From: an uncultured Eubacteriales bacterium
GTDB lineage: Bacteria; Bacillota; Clostridia; Christensenellales; UMGS416
Reading direction: 5' to 3'
Assembly (NCBI GenBank): GCA_900542005.1
Contig: UQLW01000002.1
Span: 75,216 to 139,215 of the forward strand
Length of the DNA stretch: 64,000 nucleotides
Of the stretch, positions 53,702 to 62,292 are shown one piece after another (position 1 is the stretch's first letter; every line of letters begins with the position of its first letter). The position numbers were made by a program, and so were the translations under genes. Under the pieces are notes generated by a model, which saw nothing but the letters and a program-made list of their open reading frames with translations, did no database searches and was not told the DNA's origin.

Positions 53702-56071
53702 ATGATGGAGCTTTTAAGTCCGGCCGGCAGCTTTGAGGCCCTCCAGGCCGCTGTTTGCGCCGGGGCGGACGCCGTATACCTGGGCGCTACCGCCTTCAGC
53801 GCCCGGGCCAGCGCCGCCAATTTCGACGATGAAACCCTGCCCCGGGCAGTTTCATACGCCCATATGGCCGGCGTTAAGGTGCTTGTCACCGTAAATACGC
53901 TGATTTTCCCCCGGGAGATGGACGACGCCGTAGCGCTGGTGCAGCGCCTGCGGGATGCTGGGGCGGATGGGCTGATTGTGCAGGATCTGGGCCTGGCTGA
54001 GGCGCTGCGCGCCCGCCTGGGCCCTGACGTGCCGCTGCATGCCTCCACCCAGGCGACGGTGCATAACCTGCCCGGCATACAGGAAATGGCCCGCCGGGGC
54101 TTCCGCCGGGTGGTGCTGGCCCGGGAGCTCTCCCTGAAGGAGCTGGCTCCCCTGTGCCGTGAGAGCCCGGTGGAGCTGGAGGTCTTTGCCCATGGCGCGC
54201 TGTGCGTCAGCTGCTCTGGCGCCTGCCTGATGAGCTCCATGATCGGCGGGCGCAGCGGCAACCGCGGCCGCTGCGCCCAGCCCTGCCGCCTGCCCTACCG
54301 CCTGCTCTGCGGCGGCAGGGATGAGGCCCAGGGCACCCTCCTCTCCCCGCGCGATCTGATGACCCTGCCTTTTTTGGGCGAGCTTCGTCAATTGGGGGTC
54401 GCCAGCCTCAAAATTGAAGGGCGGCTCAAGCGGCCCGAATACGTCACGCTGACCACCCGGGCCTACCGCCGGGCGCTGGACGCGCTGGAGGAGCTGGGGC
54501 ACTACGAGCCCACGCCCGATTGCCTGGACGCCCTGATGCGTATCTTTAACCGCGGCGGCTTCAGCCGCGGGTATTTCTATGGCGTGCAGGACGCCCGTCT
54601 CATCCATGCCGCCCAAAGCGGGCATACGGGCGTTGAGGTCGGCCGGGTGGCGGACGCGTCTGCCGGCCTTGTGGATCTGGAAGAACCGCTATGCCCCGGC
54701 GATGGGCTGCAGCTGCGCCCCAGCGGCGAGGGGATCGCCTATGCGGGCCGCCCGCAGGGGCCGGGCCGCGTCCGCCTTGCCCTGCCCCGCGGCGTTTCCA
54801 CTGGTGAGCGGCTTTTCAAAACCACCGACGCCCGGCTGATGGAGGCGGCCCGCTGCGATGGGCAGCTGCCGCGACGGCCATTAGCCCTGGAGGCGGAGCT
54901 CATACCCGGCCGCCTTCCGCGTCTTACGCTCCGGGCCGACGGCCTTTCCGTTACCGTACAGGGCGACGAGCCGGTCCAGGCTGCCCGCAGCCGGGCGCTG
55001 ACCCGGGAGGACGCTGCGCGGCAGCTGGGGAAAACCGATACCTACCCCTGGCAGCTATCTTCGCTGACCCTGCAGGGCGAGGGGGCCTTTATGCCCGTCT
55101 CCGCCCTTAACGCCTTGCGCCGCCAGGGGCTGGAGGCTTTGGCCCAGGCCCTGCTTGAGGCGCGCCGCCCCCCATGGAGCCGCAGCGCAGCGCCGGCGAA
55201 GCCGGGCCCGCCGGCAGCGGCCTTTATCCTCTCGCCCAGGCCCGATCTGATGGCCCGCGTACTCACGGCAGACCAGGCGGAGGCCGCCCTGGCTGCCGGC
55301 GCCGACGGCGTCTACCTGTCGCCTGAGGACTGGGCCGCGCTGCCCGCAGCGGAGTCCTTCACGGCGCTTCGCCGTTTCGGCAAGCCCCTTTGGCTTCAGC
55401 TGCCCCTCTGGCTGACCGATCAGAGCCTGGACCAGCTGCTCCGCCGCCTGCTCCCCCTGCAGCCGGTGCTCGACGGCCTGCTGGCGCCCAACCTGGGCAC
55501 AGCCTGCTATTTCCTTCGCCAGGGCTTCGCTGTCGCCGGCGATGCCCCCCTGAACGCAACCAATACGGCTACAGTCCGTTCGCTGCTTGGGCTGGGCCTT
55601 ACGCGGATTACCCTGTCTCCGGAGCTCACCTGCGCCCAGGCGCGGGAGGCCGCCCAGGCCGAGGCCCCCCGCTGCGAGGGCTTGATCCACGGCCCGGTGG
55701 CCCTCATGCATCTTGTGCATTGCCCGCTTCGGGCGGCCAGGGGGCTGTCCGGGACCGGCGAAGGCTGCCGGGCCTGCGGCGAAGCCCCCCTTGGCCTGCG
55801 CGACCGAAAGGGCCTGGTCTTCCCGCTGCGGCATACCCGACTGGCCCGCTGCCAGATGACGCTGTACAACGCGCTCCCTCTGGACACCAGCGCGGCGCTG
55901 GACCGGCTGCCTGCCCTGGGCGCCTGGCGGCTTACCTTTCTGGATGAACCGGCCGCCCAGGTGGCGGAAACCGTGGCCCTGTACCGCCGCCTCCGGGACG
56001 GGGAAGGCGTCCCGCCCCTTTCATCCGACCACCCGCACACCACGGGGCACTGGTTCCGTGGCGTAGAATAG
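53702..56071 (+). CDS. U32 family peptidase (tRNA/rRNA hydroxylation type, DUF3656-containing)
   Basis: This 789-residue protein has the U32 signature EVFAHGALCVSCSGACLMSS (residues about 160-180) with GRCAQPCRLPY. These cysteines probably hold an iron-sulfur cluster. Its C-terminal half contains a DUF3656-like region (residues about 390-500) and a second cysteine-rich segment. The length and layout match the RlhA-type branch, which hydroxylates 23S rRNA, rather than the short YrrN/YrrO pair that acts on tRNA. GGAGG precedes the start at 53702 (a second ATG is at 53705). Confidence 0.85.
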   Translation: MMELLSPAGSFEALQAAVCAGADAVYLGATAFSARASAANFDDETLPRAVSYAHMAGVKVLVTVNTLIFPREMDDAVALVQRLRDAGADGLIVQDLGLAEALRARLGPDVPLHASTQATVHNLPGIQEMARRGFRRVVLARELSLKELAPLCRESPVELEVFAHGALCVSCSGACLMSSMIGGRSGNRGRCAQPCRLPYRLLCGGRDEAQGTLLSPRDLMTLPFLGELRQLGVASLKIEGRLKRPEYVTLTTRAYRRALDALEELGHYEPTPDCLDALMRIFNRGGFSRGYFYGVQDARLIHAAQSGHTGVEVGRVADASAGLVDLEEPLCPGDGLQLRPSGEGIAYAGRPQGPGRVRLALPRGVSTGERLFKTTDARLMEAARCDGQLPRRPLALEAELIPGRLPRLTLRADGLSVTVQGDEPVQAARSRALTREDAARQLGKTDTYPWQLSSLTLQGEGAFMPVSALNALRRQGLEALAQALLEARRPPWSRSAAPAKPGPPAAAFILSPRPDLMARVLTADQAEAALAAGADGVYLSPEDWAALPAAESFTALRRFGKPLWLQLPLWLTDQSLDQLLRRLLPLQPVLDGLLAPNLGTACYFLRQGFAVAGDAPLNATNTATVRSLLGLGLTRITLSPELTCAQAREAAQAEAPRCEGLIHGPVALMHLVHCPLRAARGLSGTGEGCRACGEAPLGLRDRKGLVFPLRHTRLARCQMTLYNALPLDTSAALDRLPALGAWRLTFLDEPAAQVAETVALYRRLRDGEGVPPLSSDHPHTTGHWFRGVE

Positions 56072-56080
56072 GAGCTTATT

Positions 56081-57304
56081 GTGGATACTCCCGCCCTGTC
56101 GCCCACCCGGCTTCGCCGCAGCTTCTCAGCTATGCTTTTCATTTTCCAGGGCACCCTGGCCGCTACCGGCTTTATCGTCGCCTATCTTCAGGAACAGGGG
56201 ATGTCTACCACCCAGGTCGGCATCGTCATGTCCTTTTCCAGCGTCGTCATGATGGCCGCGCCCCCGCTGTGGGGGATGCTGGCCGACAAGCTGCGCTCCA
56301 TCCGCCGGGTCTTTGCGCTGTGCCTGGTGCTGGCCGCCGTATGCTATGGGCTAACGCCGCTGGCCAGCCGCCTTTCCGGCGCCTCGGTGCTGGTAATGAG
56401 CGTCATCCTCACGCTGGCCGCCTTCTTCCGCGCGCCCACTGCCTCGCTGATGGATAACTGGATCGTCCATACGGCCCGGCAGATCCCCGGCCTGTCCTAT
56501 GGGCCCATCCGCCTGTGGGGCTCCATCGGCTATGCGCTGATCAGCTATGCGCTCATGTATCTGGTCACATGGCTGTCGTTGTCCTCCTCCTTCTATTTTT
56601 ACGGGCTCACGGCCGTGGCGGCGATCCTGCTGTGCCGCCGCCTGCCCGATGAGCGGCGGGAACCCAGCGCCAAGGCGCTGACCTTCCGCCAGCTGAAGGT
56701 GGGCCGCATCTTCAAAAGCTACTGGCTCTGCACCTTTCTGCTCTTTCTGGTGCTTCGCGGCGTATCGCTGTATTGCTCCAATAACTTTTTGCCCTTCCTC
56801 ATTGCGGATGTGGGCGGGGACACGGCTGTGCTGGGCGCGATCAACGCCCTGCGGGCCTTCTGCGAGGTGCCGCTGCTGCTCATGAGCCAGAAGCTGATCC
56901 GCCGCTTCGGCATGATCCCGCTGATTATTACCTCCTCCATCCTCTACATGGTGGGCGAGCTGGGCTACGCCGCCGTTGAAAGCCTGTGGCAGATCATGGC
57001 GGTGCAGTGCATGGCGGGCGTGGCCTATGGCCTCTTCGTCTCCTGCCAGGTGCAGTATGTCGCCTCCATCGCCCCAGAGGGGCTGGAAGCCACGGCCCAG
57101 ACCCTGGCCGCCGCCCTGCCGGCCATGACCGGCATTTTCGGCAACGCGCTGGCCGGTTGGATCATGGATACAGTAGGCCTGCGCTCCTACTATTTCCTCT
57201 CGGCGGTAATCCTGCTTTTGTCCAGCCTGCTGCTGATCCTCTCCTTCCCCATCGGGACCCGGCTTATGAAATTAAAAATGCCCGATACCCGCCTGCGCGG
57301 ATAA
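56081..57304 (+). CDS. MFS transporter
   Basis: This 407-residue protein has about 12 transmembrane helices and a LacY/nucleoside-permease-like N terminus (AMLFIFQGTLAATGFIVAYLQEQG). A cytoplasmic loop holds SAKALTFRQLKVGRIF between the halves. The start codon is GTG with GGAGC upstream, 9 bases after the U32 stop. Substrate is unknown, possibly a sugar or nucleoside. It is the middle gene between the peptidase and lactate dehydrogenase. Confidence 0.85.
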   Translation: MDTPALSPTRLRRSFSAMLFIFQGTLAATGFIVAYLQEQGMSTTQVGIVMSFSSVVMMAAPPLWGMLADKLRSIRRVFALCLVLAAVCYGLTPLASRLSGASVLVMSVILTLAAFFRAPTASLMDNWIVHTARQIPGLSYGPIRLWGSIGYALISYALMYLVTWLSLSSSFYFYGLTAVAAILLCRRLPDERREPSAKALTFRQLKVGRIFKSYWLCTFLLFLVLRGVSLYCSNNFLPFLIADVGGDTAVLGAINALRAFCEVPLLLMSQKLIRRFGMIPLIITSSILYMVGELGYAAVESLWQIMAVQCMAGVAYGLFVSCQVQYVASIAPEGLEATAQTLAAALPAMTGIFGNALAGWIMDTVGLRSYYFLSAVILLLSSLLLILSFPIGTRLMKLKMPDTRLRG

Positions 57305-57366
57305 CGGGGACTTATGTTTTGGCCTCCGCTGTGGTACACTAAAGAAAAAACAGGGGGACTTGACCC

Positions 57367-58317
57367 ATGATACGCGATAGTCGTAAGGTCGTCATTATCG
57401 GAACCGGCATGGTGGGCATGAGCTACGCCTATGCCCTATTGAATCAAAACGCCTGCGATGAGCTGGTGCTGATCGACGTAGACCGCCAGCGGGCCATCGG
57501 CGAAGCCATGGATCTGAACCATGGCCTGGCCTTTTCCGCCTCCCATATGTCCATCTACGCCGGCGATTATAAGGACTGCGCCGACGCCGATATCGTGGCC
57601 ATTGCCGCCGGCGTCGCCCAAAAGCCCGGTGAATCCCGCCTGGATCTTCTGCAGCGCAACGCCGAGGTATTCCGCTCCATTGTCGATCCGGTGACAGAGT
57701 CGGGCTTTAACGGGATCTTCCTGGTCGCCACCAACCCGGTGGATATCATGGCCCGCATCACTTGCTCGCTGTCGGGCTTTAACCCCCGCCGCGTGCTGGG
57801 CAGCGGCACGGCGCTGGATACCGCCCGGCTGCGGTACCTGCTAGGCGAGCACTTCTCCGTGGATCCCCGCAACATGCACGCCTATGTCATCGGCGAGCAT
57901 GGCGACAGCGAATTTGTCCCCTGGTCCCAGGCCATGATGGCCACGCGCCCCCTGCTGGAGACCTGCGAGGACGGCTCCTTTACCCAGGAGGATATGGACC
58001 GCATCACCGAGGAAGTTCGCGGGGCGGCGCAGATCATCATTGCCTCTAAGCGGGCCACCTATTACGGCATCGGCATGGCCCTGGTGCGGATCACCCGCGC
58101 GATCTTCGGCAACGAGCACAGCGTCTTAACCGTATCCGCCATGCTGCGGGGCGAATATGGCGAAAGCGGCGTCTTTGTGGGCGTGCCCTGCATCGTGAAC
58201 CGCAACGGGATCCAGAAGGTGCTGCCCCTCTCGCTCAACGCCGATGAGGAAGCGCTCTTCAAGCACTCCTGCCAGACGCTGAAGAGCTGCTATGAAAGCC
58301 TGAACCTGAACTACTAG
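57367..58317 (+). CDS. ldh: L-lactate dehydrogenase
   Basis: The 316-residue enzyme reduces pyruvate to lactate with NADH. It has the N-terminal Rossmann motif IIGTGMVGMSYAYALL, VATNPVDIM, and the active-site histidine His178 in VIGEHGDSEFVPWS. Length matches bacterial LDH. It indicates fermentative redox balancing. It has its own candidate promoter region upstream and a strong terminator at 58331-58363. Confidence 0.96.
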   Translation: MIRDSRKVVIIGTGMVGMSYAYALLNQNACDELVLIDVDRQRAIGEAMDLNHGLAFSASHMSIYAGDYKDCADADIVAIAAGVAQKPGESRLDLLQRNAEVFRSIVDPVTESGFNGIFLVATNPVDIMARITCSLSGFNPRRVLGSGTALDTARLRYLLGEHFSVDPRNMHAYVIGEHGDSEFVPWSQAMMATRPLLETCEDGSFTQEDMDRITEEVRGAAQIIIASKRATYYGIGMALVRITRAIFGNEHSVLTVSAMLRGEYGESGVFVGVPCIVNRNGIQKVLPLSLNADEEALFKHSCQTLKSCYESLNLNY

Positions 58318-58330
58318 CCTGCAATAATCC

Positions 58331-58363
58331 GCCCCCGGCGCGTTGCGCGCCGGGGGCTTTTTT
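58331..58363 (+). terminator. Intrinsic terminator of ldh
   Basis: A perfect 12-bp GC-rich stem (58331-58342 with 58346-58357, loop TTG) is followed by six T residues. Confidence 0.95.
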
Positions 58364-58386
58364 GCCCTTTTCCCGCAGAAGCAAGG

Positions 58387-58911
58387 CTAAACCCTGCCCC
58401 GGTACTCGCTGCAGATCACCTCTTCCATCTCTTCCGGCGTTTCCCGGCAGCCGCCGGCCAGCCACATTTTGATGATGGCATTCAGCCCGCTTTTGAAAAA
58501 CTCCATGTGATAGGCGATATGGCGATTCTGAAAATGCTGCTGCGCCTGCCGGACGTCATAAAGGGTCACGGTATATTGATTGTCGTACCCAAGCTTGAAA
58601 TAGGTGCGGTAAAACAGCTGATTCGCCGCAATATGCCGGAATAGCTTCAGGTAGTCGTTGCTGTTGAAGCCTTGGGTTTTCTCCGCCTCATATAGGCTGC
58701 CCACCTCCGCTTCCAGGCGCGCCCTGACCTTATCCGCCAGATCGTATAGATCCACAAAGTTTGCATAAAAGGTGCTTCGGTTCAGCCCGCATATTTTGCA
58801 AATCTCCGAAACGGATATATCGTTAAGCTCCCTGTCCTGCAAAAGCTCGATAAAGGCCCGCTCGATCCGCTCAATCGACGCCCGCCGCCTGCGGTTATTC
58901 TTTGTATTCAT
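58387..58911 (-). CDS. TetR/AcrR family regulator
   Basis: The 174-residue protein has an N-terminal HTH (RIERAFIELLQDRELNDISV then SEICKICGLNRSTFYANF, residues about 15-50) and a C-terminal helical domain typical of Clostridial TetR-like proteins. It is divergent from two membrane protein genes, and two copies of the AACAGCTGT motif lie between them, one beside each start. It probably represses itself and those genes. Its ligand is unknown. Confidence 0.9.
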   Translation of the reverse strand: MNTKNNRRRRASIERIERAFIELLQDRELNDISVSEICKICGLNRSTFYANFVDLYDLADKVRARLEAEVGSLYEAEKTQGFNSNDYLKLFRHIAANQLFYRTYFKLGYDNQYTVTLYDVRQAQQHFQNRHIAYHMEFFKSGLNAIIKMWLAGGCRETPEEMEEVICSEYRGRV

Positions 58912-58930
58912 GGCACGCCTTTCATTATTC

Positions 58931-58942
58931 CAACAGCTGTAT
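58931..58942. promoter_or_regulatory. Candidate TetR operator, copy 1
   Basis: CAACAGCTGTAT contains the 8-base palindrome ACAGCTGT (58933-58940). It lies about 20 bases before the regulator's start codon, over or just after its promoter. Confidence 0.55.
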
Positions 58943-58954
58943 GTACATTGTTGA

Positions 58955-58983
58955 TTGTTTTCCCCATGATGAGTTATTATACT
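58955..58983 (+). promoter_or_regulatory. Probable promoter of the membrane protein operon
   Basis: TTGTTT (58955-58960) and TATACT (58978-58983) are 17 bases apart on the plus strand. The second operator copy at 59000 lies just after the predicted start of transcription. Confidence 0.6.
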
Positions 58984-58999
58984 ATTTTTTGAAAGAAAT

Positions 59000-59011
59000 C
59001 AACAGCTGTTG
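59000..59011. promoter_or_regulatory. Candidate TetR operator, copy 2
   Basis: CAACAGCTGTTG is a perfect 12-base palindrome containing the same core as copy 1, about 69 bases away. It lies between the promoter and the ribosome binding site of the gene at 59035. Confidence 0.65.
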
Positions 59012-59034
59012 GGAAAAAACAAGGAGGTCTAGCA

Positions 59035-59406
59035 ATGAAAAGAAGTAGCTTTATCGCAACGGTGCTTGGAACGGTGAGCGGCGTCCTGTTTGCCCTGGGC
59101 ATGTGCATGGCCCTGATCCCCGAATGGAACGCCATGGGGCCGGGAATCGTCTTTGGCGGCCTCGGCCTCATACTGGGCCTGGCTACGCTGCTGATCTGGC
59201 GCAGGATGGAAGGCAAAGCGCCGGTCCGGTTCACGGGCAAGGCCCTGGGAGCTGCCGCCTTGGGCATCACGGGCGCGTTGACGCTTGGCGTGGGAATGTG
59301 CTTCTGCATGGTGTGGGGCAATATGGTTCTGGGGATTGGGATCGGCCTTATGGGGATGATCCTGCTCCTGTGCCTGATCCCTGTCACCAAGGGCGTCCAT
59401 TCATGA
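59035..59406 (+). CDS. Four-helix membrane protein in the TetR-controlled operon
   Basis: This 123-residue protein has four predicted transmembrane helices (about residues 8-27, 36-55, 67-90, 94-116) with glycine-rich faces and many methionines and cysteines. It has an N-terminal MKRSSFIATVLG. GGAGG precedes the ATG, and its stop overlaps the next start by 4 bases (ATGA). I do not recognise a family beyond small conserved membrane proteins that occur beside TetR genes in Clostridia. Confidence 0.7.
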   Translation: MKRSSFIATVLGTVSGVLFALGMCMALIPEWNAMGPGIVFGGLGLILGLATLLIWRRMEGKAPVRFTGKALGAAALGITGALTLGVGMCFCMVWGNMVLGIGIGLMGMILLLCLIPVTKGVHS

Positions 59407-60317
59407 GCGACGCCGCGCCTTCGCCGCTGAACCGGTGGTCGGCGCGCATTCCCCTTCTTCAGCGCCTGCTTAGCGCATACCGGCCCCACGCCTGTCTCAC
59501 CGCAGTTTCCAGCCTGATACTCAATCTGCTATATGCCCTTTATCACGGGGCGCTGGGCATCGCCGGTCGGGCCCTTTGGCCGCTTACGCTGTGCGCCTAT
59601 GATACCGTTCTAAGCGTGGCCCGTTTCTGCGCCGTTTTGTATATGCGCAAGACCGACGCCCTGGCTCCGGCCGCCGCCCTGACCAAGCGGGTCACCGGCG
59701 CCTTACTGGCCCTGCTCAGCCTCGTCCTATCGGGCGTGGTGTATATCAGTCTATCGCGCGGCATTGCCGTACAGTACGATACGGTGGCCATGATTGCCAT
59801 AGCCACCTATACCTTTGCCAAAATTACCTGGATCATCGTCCGCGGGGCCCGGCAGCGCAGGCGCCCCTGCCCATCGCTTACCGCTGTGCAAAGTATCGTC
59901 TATGCGGAAGCCGCCGTCTCCCTGCTGACGCTTCAGCGCTCCATGCTGGCGACCTTCGGCTCAGCTTCCGGCGAAAAGGCCCGCATGCTGAACGCGGCCA
60001 CCGGCGCGGCGGTCTGCGCCTTTGTCTGCGGGCTCGGCGTCATGCTCATCATCAAGGGAACAACGAGAAAGGAAGACGATAAGATGGCAAAATCCAAACT
60101 GGTTCAAGCAAATGAAAAGATAGCGGCGGGCGTCGTCCGCGCCTATGGTGCGGTCGAGCAGGCCGTGGTAGGCGGCTATACGAAGGTGGAAACCGCCGTG
60201 GTAGAGGGCTATACCAAGCTTGAGGATGCCTTTGTGGGCCGGTACCTTACGCAGGATGGCGAGACGGTGGAGGAGGCCAAGCAGCGGCTTCGCCAGAAAA
60301 CCCCGCCGTCCAAATGA
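59403..60317 (+). CDS. Membrane protein with amphipathic 11-residue repeat tail
   Basis: The 304-residue protein has an N-terminal region with about six hydrophobic helices (residues about 30-215). The C-terminal soluble tail starts near residue 228 (MAKSKLVQANEK) and has an 11-residue repeat, seen as AVEQAVVGGYT, KVETAVVEGYT and KLEDAFVGRYL. Standalone short proteins with this repeat pattern are known to me from Clostridia. The internal ATG at 60084 has AAAGGA upstream, so a separate short product could also be made. Its start overlaps the previous gene by 4 bases. Confidence 0.75.
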   Translation: MSDAAPSPLNRWSARIPLLQRLLSAYRPHACLTAVSSLILNLLYALYHGALGIAGRALWPLTLCAYDTVLSVARFCAVLYMRKTDALAPAAALTKRVTGALLALLSLVLSGVVYISLSRGIAVQYDTVAMIAIATYTFAKITWIIVRGARQRRRPCPSLTAVQSIVYAEAAVSLLTLQRSMLATFGSASGEKARMLNAATGAAVCAFVCGLGVMLIIKGTTRKEDDKMAKSKLVQANEKIAAGVVRAYGAVEQAVVGGYTKVETAVVEGYTKLEDAFVGRYLTQDGETVEEAKQRLRQKTPPSK

Positions 60318-60349
60318 CCTGGCCCGTCAATCCACCCCTTTACAAAGAT

Positions 60350-60373
60350 ACGGCGGCACTTTTGTGCCGCCGT
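60350..60373. terminator. Terminator-like hairpin between convergent genes
   Basis: ACGGCGGCAC and its complement (60350-60359 with 60364-60373) form a perfect 10-bp stem with a TTTT loop. The T-run after it is short. Confidence 0.6.
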
Positions 60374-60410
60374 TTATCCATTTCCCCCATCAACGGATTG
60401 TAAGCTTCCC

Positions 60411-60806
60411 TTACGCCTTCCAGTCCCAGGGAAGGAGCTCACCCAGCGGCAGCTCCGTCTTTTGATCCACCATGACCCGGGCCTGCCGGTTCCCGTCCGC
60501 CAAGGCGGTGAGGAATTCGCGGCAGCGGCCGCAGGGCGGCATAATCTGCCCGTCAGCACCCACCGCGATCACGCGGCGAATCCGGTTTTCTCCGGCGGTC
60601 AGCATGGCGGCCGCCGCCGCATGCTCGGCGCAAAAGCCCATGGAGCAGGCGGTATCGATGCATACGCCGGTATATATATGGCCCTCCTGTGTTTCAATCG
60701 CCGCGCCGACGCCGCCAGCCTCGGCATATTCGCTCAGCACGCGGGGATTCACCACCGCCCGCGCAGCCGCATACAACCTTTCAAATTCCGCTGTCATCCT
60801 CCGCAT
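60411..60806 (-). CDS. Cytidine deaminase family protein
   Basis: The 131-residue zinc enzyme has the deaminase motifs CAEHAAAAAML (zinc cysteine and the catalytic glutamate) and PPCGRCREFL (the two remaining zinc cysteines). Length is normal for cytidine deaminase, though blasticidin-S deaminase-like activity is also possible. The start at 60806 has AAGGAG upstream; an ATG at 60797 is an alternative. The gene overlaps the end of the GNAT-phosphotransferase fusion by 26 bases, suggesting coupling. Confidence 0.85.
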   Translation of the reverse strand: MRRMTAEFERLYAAARAVVNPRVLSEYAEAGGVGAAIETQEGHIYTGVCIDTACSMGFCAEHAAAAAMLTAGENRIRRVIAVGADGQIMPPCGRCREFLTALADGNRQARVMVDQKTELPLGELLPWDWKA

Positions 60807-62289
60807 AAGCTCCTTCCAAATAGTCATAACAAATGCGCTCCAGGGCATCCAGATCTTCGGGAAGCGCTTTTCGCCCCATCTGCGGCAGGATCAGCTTCGC
60901 CAGAATATCCGGGCCGAAATCGTGCAGCAGCAGGGCGTCGGCTAGGGTGCATGCCGCCGTCTCCCGCGGCATGCCCGCCACAAATAGGCGGATCAGCGCG
61001 CCGTCGCCGCCCAGCAGATCGGCGAACAGCGGCGGCCATTCGTACCATACCGGGGCCTGGCAGCCATCAGCAAAGTCCAGCAGGATGATTTTGTCCCCAT
61101 CAATCAGTACGTTTTCGCCGGTCAGATCCCCATGAACCTCCACCGCCCCGGCCAGGGGCATGGCCTTCAGCCGCTGCGCTGCCTGGCGGCGAAAGCCTTC
61201 GCCATAGCAGGCAAACCGGGGATTCTCCAGCGCCTGTTGGCGCAGGGGCTCCAGGTCCGCCCGCGCCTGCGGCCCATGCATGGCGCAGAGCATCCCAGTC
61301 AGCCGCCGGGCAAAGCCCAACCGCGCCTCATGCGCCGCCGTTTTGATCCAGGCCCCGGCCTCTGTTCCCTTGGCAAAGGGCATAACCAGATAATAGAAAT
61401 CATAGGCGGCGTGGACAACGCCTCGGGCCAGGACCGCGGGCGTCGGTAGGCCGGCGGCCAGCGCGCTTTCAATTCGGGCCGCCTCCCGGGCCTGTTCGGC
61501 CCCGGGATCCGCGCCCACTGCGGCGGGCGCGTAAATTTTCACGACCCGATCGCCGCATTTTACCACAAAGTTGGTGCCCGGCGTCAGGGCCTCCAATCGC
61601 TCCGGCCGTTCCCACCCCTCGATCGCGTGGATTGCTTCCACCACCGGAGCAAAGGCTTCCCGATCCTGATAATACCGGCTCCAGTCCGCCCAGCAGGACA
61701 GCGTCGGGGTAAACAGGGGCATAAGCTCGCCGGCCGGGCGGTAAGCCCCGTCCACGCAGGGAAGCGACGCCCGCCCCAGGGGCATCAGCAGCGCCTGCCA
61801 CCGCCGCCGCATCTCCCACCCGTCCACCACAGGGAGAAAGCCCAGCTTCAGATAGCTGCGGATGGCGGCAATCCGAAAGTCATCGGTGGTCAGCGTGATG
61901 CGTTCCCGGCCCAGGGCTATGCCCCGGGCAATGGCGGCGGCGCAGACCGGTGTGGACAGCCCTTTGCCCCGGGCATGGGCCCCCACGGCCACCATATGAA
62001 TGGTGCCCATTTCCGGCTCGTCGGGGCAATATAGGGTGGTTGTGCCGCCGACCTGGCCCTCGCTGTCCACGATAAAGAATACGTTTTCCGGCAGAATATG
62101 GGGGTCGGAAAGCATAAGCCGGCAAAAGAGGGCCTCGCTGGGCGCTTCCTCCACCCCCAGCGCGCCGCCCTGGCAGCAGCGGCACCAGGCTTCGCCGTCG
62201 CCCGGCTCATAGCTGCGGATGTGCCAGCCTGCCGGCGGCTCCACCGGCGGAGCGGGCATGGGCGGCCGGTACATGGTCAGTTGTCGCAT
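60781..62289 (-). CDS. GNAT acetyltransferase fused to an aminoglycoside-phosphotransferase-like domain
   Basis: The 502-residue protein has an N-terminal GNAT domain (residues about 20-170) with VGAHARGKGLSTPVCAAAIA as the CoA motif and AAIRSYLKLGFLPVVDGW. The C-terminal half is a protein kinase-like APH domain with NFVVKCGDRVVKIY (phosphate-anchor lysine), VHGDLTGENVLIDG (His386 and Asp388 of the Brenner motif) and LLDFADG (metal aspartate). Such double domains resemble bifunctional antibiotic-modifying enzymes, but housekeeping small-molecule kinases are equally possible. GGAGG lies 8 bases before the ATG inside the upstream gene's end. Confidence 0.85.
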   Translation of the reverse strand: MRQLTMYRPPMPAPPVEPPAGWHIRSYEPGDGEAWCRCCQGGALGVEEAPSEALFCRLMLSDPHILPENVFFIVDSEGQVGGTTTLYCPDEPEMGTIHMVAVGAHARGKGLSTPVCAAAIARGIALGRERITLTTDDFRIAAIRSYLKLGFLPVVDGWEMRRRWQALLMPLGRASLPCVDGAYRPAGELMPLFTPTLSCWADWSRYYQDREAFAPVVEAIHAIEGWERPERLEALTPGTNFVVKCGDRVVKIYAPAAVGADPGAEQAREAARIESALAAGLPTPAVLARGVVHAAYDFYYLVMPFAKGTEAGAWIKTAAHEARLGFARRLTGMLCAMHGPQARADLEPLRQQALENPRFACYGEGFRRQAAQRLKAMPLAGAVEVHGDLTGENVLIDGDKIILLDFADGCQAPVWYEWPPLFADLLGGDGALIRLFVAGMPRETAACTLADALLLHDFGPDILAKLILPQMGRKALPEDLDALERICYDYLEGAYAEDDSGI

Positions 62290-62292
62290 GTC

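Noticed and set aside
53667..53705. 12-residue leader frame before the U32 gene
   Set aside because: Short, with a distant GGAG site; no evidence that it is translated.
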